NCBI RefSeq assembly: GCF_003862495.1
Contig: NZ_RRCH01000022.1
Location: forward strand, 1-64,000
Direction: 5' to 3'
DNA length: 64,000 bases
Source of the DNA: Halocatena pleomorpha
GTDB taxonomy: Archaea > Halobacteriota > Halobacteria > Halobacteriales > Haloarculaceae
The notes below the pieces were generated by a model. It was not told the DNA's origin. It made no database searches and saw nothing but the letters and a program-made list of their open reading frames with translations. This document shows positions 43,369 through 51,964 of this stretch, one piece after another. The translations under genes and the position numbers were made by a program. How positions within the stretch are numbered: position 1 is the stretch's first letter; every line of letters begins with the position of its first letter.

Positions 43369-44467
43369 CAGTTGTTTTTGAACGTCCAACGGGGTTGCCG
43401 GTTGCGGTTTCGCCACAGACGCCGACGCCAGCCGTCTGTGGAACGGCGATCTCTCCCCGTGTAACCGATGGGCCACAGGCGAGATCAGTGTCGAGCAACT
43501 CGCCGGTGGCTAGCCCACACGCGATCACAGTCGGAACAGAAGCCCCGACGTGGATCGCCCCCGCACGGGCGTACGCAGCGTCGATGGTTGTCGTCACGAC
43601 GGGAGTAACGTCGGTTTGCGCCGCGTGTGCCAGCCGGGCGGTGGCGCGTGCCCGATCGACGCCGCCCAGCACCATCGGTTTAATTATCAGTACGTCCGCC
43701 GCCTGATCAGCAAGCACCCGCGTGATCGGTGTGGTCCGCACGGTTTCATCCAGCGCCACGCCGATTTCGGTGTCCGCTCGCAGGGCGGCGTGGCCCTCGA
43801 TGTCAGTGGGTGAAAGTGGCTGTTCGACGTAGCTCACGCCCGCGTCTTCGAACGCCTCGAACGCAGCGGTGGCTTGCTCGCGGCCCCACGCTCCGTTCGC
43901 GTCACAGCGAAGCTCGACCGCCGAACCGACAGCTGAGCGGACGGCGCGCAGTCGGGCCGCGTCCTCCTCAACCGATCGCGCGCCGACCTTGCACTTCAGG
44001 CAGGAGTACCCCTGTTCAACCGCGTTTTCGGCGGCCGTCACCGTTTCGGCCACCGATCCGTCTCCGATCGTCGCGTTCACGGGCACCGATGTGACGCGTT
44101 CCCGTCCTCCGAGATACCGATACAGCGGCTGTCGCGCCCGCTTTGCTCGGAGATCCAGACACGCGAGCGTGAGTCCGTGACGCGCTGCCGGAGCCGAGCG
44201 GAGCACGTCCCCGAACGCCGCGTCGATGTCCTGTCCGGATGGACACGTCTCGAACGCCCAGCCGTCTTCGATCCGAGAAAGCGCGTCCCGACAGTCCGCA
44301 ATCGATTCAGTCCAGCCGGCAAGCGGCGTCGACTCCCCGATCCCACACCGCGTTTCGGTTTCGATCCAGACCAGAAATCCCTCGCGGCGTGTGATTGTCG
44401 TGCTCGCGGTCGTGAGTGGGTCGGACAGCGCCACCGAGAACCGTTCGAACCGCATTGTGCACGTCAT
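43361..44467 (-). CDS. menC: o-succinylbenzoate synthase
   Basis: 368-residue enolase-superfamily enzyme that dehydrates SHCHC to o-succinylbenzoate. Visible features: LKCKVGA with catalytic lysine (near 157), metal ligands in LRCDANGAW (near 186), YVEQPL (near 212) and ALDE (near 237), and a second lysine in IIKPMVLGG (near 262). ATG 44467 lies 4 bases after the menA stop; ATG 44455 is an alternative. Confidence 0.92.
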   Translation of the reverse strand: MTCTMRFERFSVALSDPLTTASTTITRREGFLVWIETETRCGIGESTPLAGWTESIADCRDALSRIEDGWAFETCPSGQDIDAAFGDVLRSAPAARHGLTLACLDLRAKRARQPLYRYLGGRERVTSVPVNATIGDGSVAETVTAAENAVEQGYSCLKCKVGARSVEEDAARLRAVRSAVGSAVELRCDANGAWGREQATAAFEAFEDAGVSYVEQPLSPTDIEGHAALRADTEIGVALDETVRTTPITRVLADQAADVLIIKPMVLGGVDRARATARLAHAAQTDVTPVVTTTIDAAYARAGAIHVGASVPTVIACGLATGELLDTDLACGPSVTRGEIAVPQTAGVGVCGETATGNPVGRSKTTDA

Positions 44468-44471
44468 GGTC

Positions 44472-45401
44472 TCACGCGAGCGCAAGCCCAATAGCGAACA
44501 GCACGGAATGGCTTGCGAGCAACTTTCCTGTCGTTTCGAGCGCGCGGTTGAGCGCGGGTCCACTCGTTTCGGTGAGCACCGTCGAGGAGAGTGATACGCC
44601 CAGTGGGACAGTAAGCAGCGGCAACAACACCACTGGATCAGTGCCAGAGAGGCCGAATCCGATCGGTACGGCGTAGGCCAATCCCGTCATCGCCAGAAAT
44701 TCTACGCGGCTCCACCGGTAGCCAAGCATGACGGCGAGCGTTCGCTTTCCAGTGGCGGCGTCGGTCTCACGGTCTCGGATGTTGTTCACCACGAGGATCG
44801 TGGTCGACAGTCCAGCGGCTGGGAGGCTTGCGGCGACCGCGACGGGCGGAACGGTGCCCTGTGGCACCCCGAGCGACAGCGGTGTGGCGAGCGTCGCGGC
44901 AGCCTGTACGTAGTACGTTCCGGTGACGGCTACCAGTCCGAAGAAGACGAACACGAAGAGATCACCCAGTCCACGGTAGCCGTATGGGTACGGCCCGCCG
45001 GTGTAGAGGATCCCTGCCACGATCGAGGACAGCCCCACAATGACGATCGGAACCCCACCGACGTAAACGAGATACACGCCGACGAGGATCGCGGCGACAA
45101 ACGTGAGATACATCGCACGCTTGACCGATCCCGGCTCGATGAGTCCCGATTGGGTGACTCGTGTGAACCCCTCGCGGTTGTCGGTGTCAGCGCCCTTCAC
45201 CGCGTCGTAGTAGTCGTTTGCGAAGTTCGTACCGATCTGTATGAGCAGCGCGCCGAGTAGCGCCATACACGCCGGCAGCGGGCTGAACACGTCGCGCTGG
45301 AGCGCCAGACCAGTTCCCACGATCACGGGTGACGCACCCGCGGGAAGCGTCTGGGGCCGTGCAGCCATCAACCACGCCTTCGTGTTCGACACCTCTGTCA
45401 T
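44472..45401 (-). CDS. menA: 1,4-dihydroxy-2-naphthoate polyprenyltransferase
   Basis: 309-residue UbiA-family membrane enzyme with about eight or nine helices. The two Asp-rich motifs that bind prenyl diphosphate are NFANDYYDAVKGAD (near 60) and NNIRDRETDAATGKRTL (near 204). It attaches the isoprenoid tail to DHNA. ATG 45401 follows the menB stop by one base and fits the family start. Confidence 0.93.
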   Translation of the reverse strand: MTEVSNTKAWLMAARPQTLPAGASPVIVGTGLALQRDVFSPLPACMALLGALLIQIGTNFANDYYDAVKGADTDNREGFTRVTQSGLIEPGSVKRAMYLTFVAAILVGVYLVYVGGVPIVIVGLSSIVAGILYTGGPYPYGYRGLGDLFVFVFFGLVAVTGTYYVQAAATLATPLSLGVPQGTVPPVAVAASLPAAGLSTTILVVNNIRDRETDAATGKRTLAVMLGYRWSRVEFLAMTGLAYAVPIGFGLSGTDPVVLLPLLTVPLGVSLSSTVLTETSGPALNRALETTGKLLASHSVLFAIGLALA

Positions 45402-45402
45402 C

Positions 45403-46290
45403 TTAGTAATGCCACGGCACGTCAGAGAAGTCCGGTTCCCGCCCGTCGACGAAGGCGTCCCGCCCTTCCTGTGCTTCATCAGTCATGTAGGCGAGGCGAG
45501 TCGCCTCACCGGCAAACACCTGTTGACCGACCATTCCATCGGTGTCGAGATTGAACGCGTATTTCAGCATCCGTATGGCCGTCGGTGATTTGTCGTTGAT
45601 GGTGTTCCCCCATTCAAGGGCGGTGTCTTCCAGTTGCTCGTGAGCGACGACTTCGTTAACCATCCCCATCTCGGCTGCGTCCTGTGCTGCGTACTCCTTC
45701 CCGAGGAAGAAGATCTCGCGGGCCTTTTTCTGCCCGACCTGATTCGCGAGATACGCAGAGCCAAAGCCGCCATCGAAGCTCGCTACGTCGGGATCGGTCT
45801 GCTTGAACCGTGCGTGCTCGTCGCTTGCGATCGTCAGGTCACAAACCACGTGGAGACTGTGGCCGCCACCGACCGCCCACCCCGGCACGACGGCGATCAC
45901 CGGCTTCGGAATGTGGCGGATGAGTCGTTGCACCTCCAGAATGTGGAGCCGTCCTGTCGATTCTCCCGCGTCCGCGTCGTCCGTGTACTGGTAGCCGTCC
46001 TCGCCCCTGATCGTCTGATCGCCGCCGGAACAGAACGCCCAGCCACCGTCTTTCGGTGATGGGCCGTTGCCCGTGAGCAACACACAACCCACGTCAGTCT
46101 GGCGCTTGGCGTGGTCGAGTGCCGTGTACAACTCATCGACCGTCCCTGGGCGGAACGCGTTGCGAACCGCAGGCCGATCGAACGCGATCCGAACCGTCCC
46201 CTGATCGAGTGCCCGATGATACGTGATGTCCCGAAAGTCGAAGGCGGTGATCTCTTCCCATACCTCCGGATCAAACAGCTCCGAAACCAT
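45403..46290 (-). CDS. menB: 1,4-dihydroxy-2-naphthoyl-CoA synthase
   Basis: 295-residue crotonase-fold enzyme. DRPAVRNAFRPGTVDEL, the oxyanion loop WAFCSGGDQTIRG (near 84), PGWAVGGGHSLHVVCDL (near 134) and DGGFGSAYLANQVGQKKAREI (near 170) are all MenB features. ATG 46290 is about 24 bases after a TATA-like TCTTTTTGC on the minus strand. Its first 15 codons and promoter are duplicated 693 bases away, on the far side of the toxin-antitoxin pair. It begins the menB-A-C-E unit. Confidence 0.94.
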   Translation of the reverse strand: MVSELFDPEVWEEITAFDFRDITYHRALDQGTVRIAFDRPAVRNAFRPGTVDELYTALDHAKRQTDVGCVLLTGNGPSPKDGGWAFCSGGDQTIRGEDGYQYTDDADAGESTGRLHILEVQRLIRHIPKPVIAVVPGWAVGGGHSLHVVCDLTIASDEHARFKQTDPDVASFDGGFGSAYLANQVGQKKAREIFFLGKEYAAQDAAEMGMVNEVVAHEQLEDTALEWGNTINDKSPTAIRMLKYAFNLDTDGMVGQQVFAGEATRLAYMTDEAQEGRDAFVDGREPDFSDVPWHY

Positions 46291-46334
46291 GGCGGAACTG
46301 GGACCGGACCGCGCAAAAAGATTCCTCGTTGCGG
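46247..46334. repeat. 88-bp direct repeat, left copy (menB promoter and 5' codons)
   Basis: Matches 46940-47027 at 86 of 88 positions. It spans the first 15 codons of menB and its core promoter. With the right copy it flanks the relBE-like pair exactly: the right copy begins inside the last codons of the toxin gene. Confidence 0.9.
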
Positions 46335-46386
46335 CTAGATACCCATGAACGAGCCCTGAAATCATCTGCCGGAGCGCAACATCTAT

Positions 46387-46408
46387 TTGTGATACAGCCG
46401 TATCACAA
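46387..46408 (+). promoter_or_regulatory. toxin-antitoxin operator
   Basis: TTGTGATAC (46387-46395) and GTATCACAA (46400-46408) are a perfect 9-bp inverted repeat with a 4-bp spacer, ending three bases before the antitoxin ATG. The TATA-like TCTATTT overlaps its left side 26 bases from the start. RHH antitoxins typically repress their own promoter through such sites. Confidence 0.7.
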
Positions 46409-46411
46409 CTC

Positions 46412-46687
46412 ATGAGTACTGACGCAGATCGTTCCACGAACGAGATGGAGAAGATCAACGTCCGCGTCCCGAAGGCGCTCCTCGCTCAGATCGATGAGGC
46501 ATGGGAGAAACGAGGCTACACAAGCAAATCAGAGTTCATCCGCGACGCCCTCCGTGATGCAGTCACTCCCTCGGTCACCCTTTCAGAGGAGGCACTAGGA
46601 CACCTCGCAGAGAGCCGTGAGCAGCGTGAACGCGGTGATACTATGTCCCACGACGAGTTGTTGGACCAACTGGATAGCGATGACTGA
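46412..46687 (+). CDS. RHH (CopG/ParD-like) antitoxin
   Basis: 91 residues. Residues 12-55 are a ribbon-helix-helix (EKINVRVPKALLAQIDEAWEKRGYTSKSEFIRDALRD); the acidic C-terminal tail (SREQRERGDTMSHDELLDQL) should wrap and neutralise the toxin. It overlaps the toxin start by 8 bases. Start ATG 46412 is 26 bases after a TATA-like element, and a perfect operator palindrome precedes it. The pair lies inside the men gene cluster and is probably acquired. Confidence 0.85.
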   Translation: MSTDADRSTNEMEKINVRVPKALLAQIDEAWEKRGYTSKSEFIRDALRDAVTPSVTLSEEALGHLAESREQRERGDTMSHDELLDQLDSDD

Positions 46688-46943
46688 TATTCAGTGGACT
46701 GGGAAAGCAATCGATCTTCTCAACGGGCTCGAACATGAGGACCGACAACGCCTTATCTCGAAACTGGAGGAGGCACAAGACTGGACCGCACACCGGCTTG
46801 ATAAGCTCTCTGGCTATCCTTATTACAAACTCCGAGCTGGCGATTACCGCGCGATCATTACTTGGGACCGAGAGCAAGATGTCTTGATCATCGAAGCGGT
46901 GGGTCATCGGCGCAACGTCTACGACCGCCATTTTCCCCCGTGA
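46680..46943 (+). CDS. relE: RelE/ParE-family toxin
   Basis: 87 residues with the RelE fold: WTGKAIDLLNGLEHEDRQRLISKLEE, then HRLDKLSGYPYYKLRAGDYRAIITWDREQDVLIIEAVGHRRNVY. The basic C-terminal GHRRNVYDR is the usual active-site region of ribosome-dependent RelE mRNA nucleases. The start overlaps the antitoxin by 8 bases. The stop TGA (46941-46943) belongs to the 88-bp duplication, so the reading frame ends in borrowed menB sequence. Confidence 0.85.
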   Translation: MTDIQWTGKAIDLLNGLEHEDRQRLISKLEEAQDWTAHRLDKLSGYPYYKLRAGDYRAIITWDREQDVLIIEAVGHRRNVYDRHFPP

Positions 46944-47027
46944 TCTCTTCCCATACCTCCGGATCAAACAGCTCCGAAACCATGGCGGATCTCGGACCGG
47001 ACCGCGCAAAAAGATTCCTCGTTGCGG
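46940..47027. repeat. 88-bp direct repeat, right copy
   Basis: Second copy of the menB promoter and first 15 codons, differing at two positions. On the minus strand it still has the TATA-like element and an ATG (46981-46983) and would be read as antisense into the toxin gene, giving a 31-residue frame. It also supplies the toxin stop codon. Confidence 0.9.
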
Positions 47028-47096
47028 ATGGTGTCACTCAACCACGACCAATAATTGTTTATTTGCTAACTTCTATCGATATCATATAGATACACA

Positions 47097-47336
47097 ATGA
47101 CAGACGAATGGATGTACATCGTGGCTGTCGTCGGCATTGGCGTCGCATTCCTCGTCGGATTGTTCCTCAATCAGGCGTTGTCGACACTCATCGTACTCGT
47201 ATCGCTGATAAGTTCGTTGGGCGCTCTGTATCTCGGATTGCGGTTCGTTCAAGCTGTCGAACGGATTGCTGATTCGCTGGAACGAGGGGAGCTGTCGACC
47301 GATCGTTCAGAACCGTCACCGGAGAACCGTTCATGA
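47097..47336 (+). CDS. small two-helix membrane protein
   Basis: 79 residues. Two hydrophobic helices (about 6-25 and 29-50), then an amphipathic charged helix and a polar tail ending SEPSPENRS. No motif to assign function. It is the only other plus-strand gene between menD and menB. Twelve bases separate it from the convergent menD stop. Confidence 0.65.
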   Translation: MTDEWMYIVAVVGIGVAFLVGLFLNQALSTLIVLVSLISSLGALYLGLRFVQAVERIADSLERGELSTDRSEPSPENRS

Positions 47337-47348
47337 AATCTCCGTGGA

Positions 47349-49088
47349 TCAATCACCGATCTGTGCTTTCACACGTTCGTGGAGTCGCTCGCGGTGGCGG
47401 TGGCTCTGTTCGCCGTCGATGGCGACTTCGATCACTTGCGTGCCATCACTGTTGAGCGATCGCTGGTACGCCGTTCGGAACGCCTCGCGCGAATCGACGC
47501 GCTCGAATTCCAGTCCGTACAGCTCACCGGTCGGCTCGAAATCCAACCCATGAGGTGTGTTGAAGAAGTCGGTGAACGGCGGATCGTACTCCTCGATCGG
47601 GAGGAGGTGGAAGATCCCGCCACCGTCGTTGTTCACGAGCACAATTGTCGCGTTCACGCCGCACCGATCGACCGCAAGCAGGCCGTTCATGTCGTGGTAG
47701 TACGCGAGATCGCCGGTGACGAGCACGAGCGGTTCGGTGCCGGCGCTTGCCGCGCCGAGTGCGCTGCTTGTGACGCCGTCGATCCCGCTGGCTCCACGGT
47801 TGCCGAGCGCCGCGATCGACGCCGACCGTGGTTTTCCGAATCGGTCGAGATCCCGAACCGGCATACTGTTCGAGACGAACAGTGTGCTCGGATCGGGCGC
47901 GAGCGCCGCAACGTCGTACAGCACACCGCCCTCGAAGTCGGTCGTTTCCGCACCGACAAACGACCAGTAGCGCGCTTCCATGTCGGTGAACCGATCGCGC
48001 CACGACTGACTGCTGGTCGTCCGGTCGAGTCGGTCGGTGATCGCGTCGACGAAGCGTGTGGGATCGGCAGTGAGGAGATCAGTCGCGGTAAACGTGGCTT
48101 CCGGCCACTCACCTGCTGAATCCACGACGATCTGTCTGGCCGGCGCGTCCCGAAGATACTGGCGCAGCGTTTTCGAGGTGGGTGACGCGCCGAACCGAAC
48201 GACAACGTCCGGAGCTGTTTCGAATGCGTCGAGATACGAGTCATACCCCCCATACACCGGGACACGATCGACGTGCGCACCGAATCGATGTCCCGACAGC
48301 GGATCGGCCAGCACGGGAAAGCCGGTCGCTTCCGTGAGTTGGGCTAGCTTCGCTCCGGACAGCGGGCTATCGGGTCCAGTGACGATCAGGCCGCGCAGGG
48401 CGGTTTCGATCGCGTCCGTGAGCGCGTCGATCTTCTCAGGATTGGGGTCTGGTGTAGCGGTCGACACGTCGATGAACGGTCCGTCTCGTCCGGACACCGC
48501 GAGCGGATGCTCTTCGATGAACGCCTCTGAAACGTCGTCAGTCGGAACGGGTTCGAGCGGTTTCTCGAACGGGACATTGAGATGCACCGGGCCTGGATCC
48601 GGCCCCATCGATGTGGCTACTGCCCGCGCAATGGTCGTTCGAAGCGATCTGAGCTTTCGGTCGTCAACAGCTGGTTCTGGCAGCGTTCGATCGGTCCGTA
48701 CCGCGTCCCCGTACAGTCGCTCCTGATCGACGGTCTGATTCGCCCCGCTGTCTTGAAGCACTCGCGGGCGATCGGCCGTCAGCACTACCATCGGAACGCG
48801 GGCCTCGTCGGCCTCGATCACAGCGGGGTGGAAGTTCGCCGCTGCCGTGCCCGAGGTACACACCACCGGCATCGGAACGCCCGTCTGTTTTGCTCGACCA
48901 AGTGCGAAAAAGGCCGCTGAGCGCTCATCGAGGTGTGAGTACGGGTCTATCCGCTCGTGGTCAGCGAACGCGACTGTCAGCGGCGTACACCGGCTGCCCG
49001 GCGCGAGCGACACGGCTCGCACCCCGGCATTATGAAGCTCATCTGCGATGACGGTCCCCCACAGCGTGTTTCGGTTTGCAAAGCGCAT
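47349..49088 (-). CDS. menD: SEPHCHC synthase (thiamine-diphosphate enzyme)
   Basis: 579 residues. The N-terminal SLAPGSRCTPLTVAFADHERI and HLDERSAAFFALGRAKQTG carry the conserved Glu; the TPP-binding motif GDLAYYHDMNGLLAV with NNDGGGIFHLLP lies near 450-485. It adds 2-oxoglutarate to isochorismate in menaquinone synthesis. Fifteen bases after the menF stop, so the two form a unit. Confidence 0.95.
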   Translation of the reverse strand: MRFANRNTLWGTVIADELHNAGVRAVSLAPGSRCTPLTVAFADHERIDPYSHLDERSAAFFALGRAKQTGVPMPVVCTSGTAAANFHPAVIEADEARVPMVVLTADRPRVLQDSGANQTVDQERLYGDAVRTDRTLPEPAVDDRKLRSLRTTIARAVATSMGPDPGPVHLNVPFEKPLEPVPTDDVSEAFIEEHPLAVSGRDGPFIDVSTATPDPNPEKIDALTDAIETALRGLIVTGPDSPLSGAKLAQLTEATGFPVLADPLSGHRFGAHVDRVPVYGGYDSYLDAFETAPDVVVRFGASPTSKTLRQYLRDAPARQIVVDSAGEWPEATFTATDLLTADPTRFVDAITDRLDRTTSSQSWRDRFTDMEARYWSFVGAETTDFEGGVLYDVAALAPDPSTLFVSNSMPVRDLDRFGKPRSASIAALGNRGASGIDGVTSSALGAASAGTEPLVLVTGDLAYYHDMNGLLAVDRCGVNATIVLVNNDGGGIFHLLPIEEYDPPFTDFFNTPHGLDFEPTGELYGLEFERVDSREAFRTAYQRSLNSDGTQVIEVAIDGEQSHRHRERLHERVKAQIGD

Positions 49089-49103
49089 ACTAGATATGTC
49101 TAC

Positions 49104-50465
49104 TCACTGCAACGCATCGAGCACAGGACGGTATTTCAGTTGGACTTCATCCCACTCATCGTCGGGATCGCTGTCCGAGACGATACCGACCCCTGCAAAC
49201 AACGTCGCCACGTCCTGTGTGGCGACGGCCGATCTGAGGGCGACCGCGAACGATCCGTTTCCTTCGGTGTCGAACCATCCGACAGGCGCGGCGTACCATC
49301 CTCGATCGAACGGCTCAGTCGTCCGGATGGTGGTGAGCGCCCGATCGGGCGGCAATCCACCGACAGCGGGCGTCGGATGGAGCGCCTCCACAAGTGACAG
49401 CACGTGTTCCTCGCGCGCGAGTTTGGCAGACATCGGGGTTTCGAGGTGTTGCACCGTCGCAAACCGTCGCACTCGACGGTCGTCGGTCGTGATCTGCCTC
49501 GTGAACGGAGCGAGTTGTTCCCTGATGGCGTTCACGACGAGATCGTGCTCGTGGGCGTTTTTCTCACTCTCCTGTAACTCACGGGCCAGCCGTTCGTCCT
49601 CCTCGGGGGTGTTGCCCCGTCCGATTGTTCCGGCGAGCGCACCGGTGTGGATAGATTGCCCTCGAAGGGAAACGAGACGTTCCGGTGTCGCTCCGAGGAA
49701 GTGTCGACCCTCTGTGGCGTCCACGAGAAACCCGAAACAGTCCGGATACGATTCACGAAGCCGACAGAGGGTATCGGCAGTCGATAGCTTTCCGTCCACG
49801 GTGGCTCGAAGCGCCTGAGCGAGAACGACTTTCCGGAGTTCCCCGGCACGGATCCGGTCGATCGATCGTGTAACCGCCGTTCGCCACGTCGCTCGATCGG
49901 TCAACCGCTCGCGGTGGTGTATCCCTGGCGGATCGGCTGTCGGCCCGGTTGCAGACAGTGATTCGACCCACCGGTGTGCCCGTTCGATCCTCGTTTCGAG
50001 TGCCGGGGAATCCCCGATAGCGTTGGTGGTGAGCCACGCCGTGTCGTCCTTCCACGTGATCTGAATCCGTGGGAGGACGAACTGCGCCCCCGAAAAGCCT
50101 GTCCATGGGGGTGTAGGATCGTGATCGTCGTGGAACGCAAATCCCCCGAACAGCCGTGGACGGGCCGGCCACGCGGTGTCCGTGTCAGCGTCAGTGACTA
50201 ATGCGTCTGCTTGGCTACGAATACGCTCGAATCGGGCCGGCCCATCAGCGCGTAACACAACTGCCGCGCCGCTCCCGATGACCGTCGGGTCTCGGTCGTT
50301 CTCAGTGGATTCGGTGTCGGTGTCGTCCGGTGCAGCCCACACCGTTCGTGGCGCGGGTGCCGCTTGAAGCACAGCCTGAAACGACGGCGGATCGATCGGT
50401 ATTGAGCGGCTCACTAAGGATCCTTCGAACGAAGCCACCGACTCTCCACCACGGAGTCGACTCAT
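49104..50465 (-). CDS. menF: isochorismate synthase
   Basis: 453 residues of the chorismate-utilising superfamily. Key motifs: KVVLAQALRA (near 213), FLGATPERLVS, the GALAGTIGRG loop (near 277), ELQESEKNAHEHDLVV, HPTPAVGGLPP and the final FAGVGIVSDSDPDDEWDE with metal-binding glutamates. Start uncertain: ATG 50465 gives SRLRGGESVAS, but a TATA-like TATATTTT at 50470-50477 is too close to it; GTG 50438 (reading ASFEGSLVSRS) would fit a short leader better. Confidence 0.92.
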   Translation of the reverse strand: MSRLRGGESVASFEGSLVSRSIPIDPPSFQAVLQAAPAPRTVWAAPDDTDTESTENDRDPTVIGSGAAVVLRADGPARFERIRSQADALVTDADTDTAWPARPRLFGGFAFHDDHDPTPPWTGFSGAQFVLPRIQITWKDDTAWLTTNAIGDSPALETRIERAHRWVESLSATGPTADPPGIHHRERLTDRATWRTAVTRSIDRIRAGELRKVVLAQALRATVDGKLSTADTLCRLRESYPDCFGFLVDATEGRHFLGATPERLVSLRGQSIHTGALAGTIGRGNTPEEDERLARELQESEKNAHEHDLVVNAIREQLAPFTRQITTDDRRVRRFATVQHLETPMSAKLAREEHVLSLVEALHPTPAVGGLPPDRALTTIRTTEPFDRGWYAAPVGWFDTEGNGSFAVALRSAVATQDVATLFAGVGIVSDSDPDDEWDEVQLKYRPVLDALQ

Positions 50466-50517
50466 TGGGCAAAATATACCCCCCGGAACAGTAATTGTAC
50501 CGTTGTCAGTTCCATCC

Positions 50518-51099
50518 CTAACTGTACCTGTTCTCATGCCACGGATTTGCGGCGTCCGAATACCCCCGTTTCTCCCAGTAGCCGCGTTCGTGATCGGTCA
50601 GAAATTCGACGCCGGTAACCCACTTTGCGCCTTTGTACGCGTACTTGTGTGGCGTCACCACCCGCAGTGGCCCACCGTGTTCCTCGGGAAGTGCTTTCCC
50701 ATCGAGCGCCCACGCGAACAACACATCGTCTCGCAAACAGTCGGACAACGGTAGCGATGTTGTATACCCATCGAGCGCGGTGAACATGACAGATTCGGCG
50801 GCGTCGGTGACACCGGCCTGTTCGGCAATCGTCGGGAACGTGACCCCCGTGAACGCACAGTCGAGTCGACTCCAACCGGTTACGCAGTGAAAGTCCTGCC
50901 GCTGGGTTTCGTGGGGAAGCGATCGAAATGCCGAGAGTGACAGCGATAGCTCGCGTTCGACCGCGCCGTCCGCGTGAAACTGCCACGTTTCAGGATCCCA
51001 GTCGGGAACGCCGTCCTTCGAAAGCACCGGAAACGCCTCCGTCTCGCGCTGCCCCGGAGGCAATCGGTCCCCACCGAACTCCTTATGAACCTCCGTCAT
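50518..51099 (-). CDS. sulfite oxidase-fold molybdopterin oxidoreductase
   Basis: 193 residues: an oxidoreductase molybdopterin-binding domain (like MsrP/YedY or the sulfite oxidase core) without the dimerisation domain. The molybdenum-ligand cysteine is in DFHCVTGWSRLDC (near 72), with TSLPLSDC and HGGPLRVVTPHKYAYKGAKWV (near 141) contacting the cofactor. No signal peptide is visible, so it is probably cytoplasmic. ATG 51099 starts MTEVHKEFGGDRLPPGQRE. Substrate unknown. Confidence 0.85.
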   Translation of the reverse strand: MTEVHKEFGGDRLPPGQRETEAFPVLSKDGVPDWDPETWQFHADGAVERELSLSLSAFRSLPHETQRQDFHCVTGWSRLDCAFTGVTFPTIAEQAGVTDAAESVMFTALDGYTTSLPLSDCLRDDVLFAWALDGKALPEEHGGPLRVVTPHKYAYKGAKWVTGVEFLTDHERGYWEKRGYSDAANPWHENRYS

Positions 51100-51313
51100 A
51101 TCCGTACACTCCATACCCTCGATACGTCTCGAACACGGGTAGCTGTACCGGATCTACGACAGTCCGGATAAAATATCCTCAAGCTATTATTATTTAATAA
51201 AATTATAAGCAAATAATAAAAATATATTTTTTCGAACTGCAGATGAGTTTTTGCAGTAGGAGGAATATTCCCCGTCAGAGTTATATAGTCGACTATCAAA
51301 CCGTCGAATATCT

Positions 51314-51526
51314 ATGCCAAAGATGGAGATCACGATACCGGAACATCTCGAAATGCAGATCACGCAGTTGGTTGATCAGGGTGAGTTCATCAACCGTGAA
51401 GAGGCGATCGAGGATCTGTTGGCAGCGGGCGTGCGGGCGTACAAGACGAGCGGTCCGATGGACGAAGACGATCAAGGCTTCGAAGATGACGGGATGATGG
51501 GACACGACGACGAATACGTGTTCTGA
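51314..51526 (+). CDS. small haloarchaeal RHH protein (DUF7120-like)
   Basis: 70 residues. An RHH-like segment (MEITIPEHLEMQITQLVDQGEFINREEAIEDLLAAGVRAY) joins a strongly acidic, Met/Gly-rich tail ending GMMGHDDEYVF. This tail is recognisable in a widespread haloarchaeal family, which I believe is DUF7120. A TATA-like GTTATATAG (about 51280-51288) about 30 bases before the ATG makes the message nearly leaderless. Probably a DNA-binding regulator, target unknown. Confidence 0.8.
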   Translation: MPKMEITIPEHLEMQITQLVDQGEFINREEAIEDLLAAGVRAYKTSGPMDEDDQGFEDDGMMGHDDEYVF

Positions 51527-51622
51527 AGCGGGATTTGCGGGACGGATCGATCGTTTCGACGGGTGATATCCCGGAGAAAATTCGAGGTAACGTTTAAGCC
51601 CACAACGCGATTTATTTCACCT

Positions 51623-51901
51623 ATGCATAAGGACGAGCTTCTCGAATTACACCAGCAGATGGTAATTATCATGGAGTATTTCCGGGGTCAGGAGGGCATC
51701 AACAGCGCGCTGTTCGATCCGTACGACGGTCTTGACGTGTCGCCCGATGACGTTCACAAATCGAAAAGCGAGCACAAACACGCTGTTTTCGTCCTCGGGA
51801 ACGCGCTCGCGACTGCGATGAGCGAAGACGAGTTTTCGAGCGCAGGGCGGATCGGTAAGCGGATGCAGGAACTCGCTGACGACGCCGAGCGGAAACTGTA
51901 G
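51623..51901 (+). CDS. UPF0058 family protein
   Basis: 92 residues, all-helical. MHKDELLELHQQMVIIMEYF and the conserved KSEHKHAVFVLGNALATAMSEDEFSSAGRIGKRM are the UPF0058 signature. It has been known only as a conserved archaeal helical protein. ATG 51623 is chosen at the family start; the frame upstream is unlike the family. No operon partner is obvious. Confidence 0.88.
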   Translation: MHKDELLELHQQMVIIMEYFRGQEGINSALFDPYDGLDVSPDDVHKSKSEHKHAVFVLGNALATAMSEDEFSSAGRIGKRMQELADDAERKL

Positions 51902-51964
51902 TCCAGCGCGTTTGATCACGATCGGCCGACAGGACTTTGGTAGCGTCAGGTGAGTGTTCCACTG

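Noticed and set aside
44468-44563. N-terminal extension of the menC frame inside menA
   Set aside because: Residues encoded upstream of 44467 are unlike enolase-superfamily N-termini and overlap menA coding sequence.
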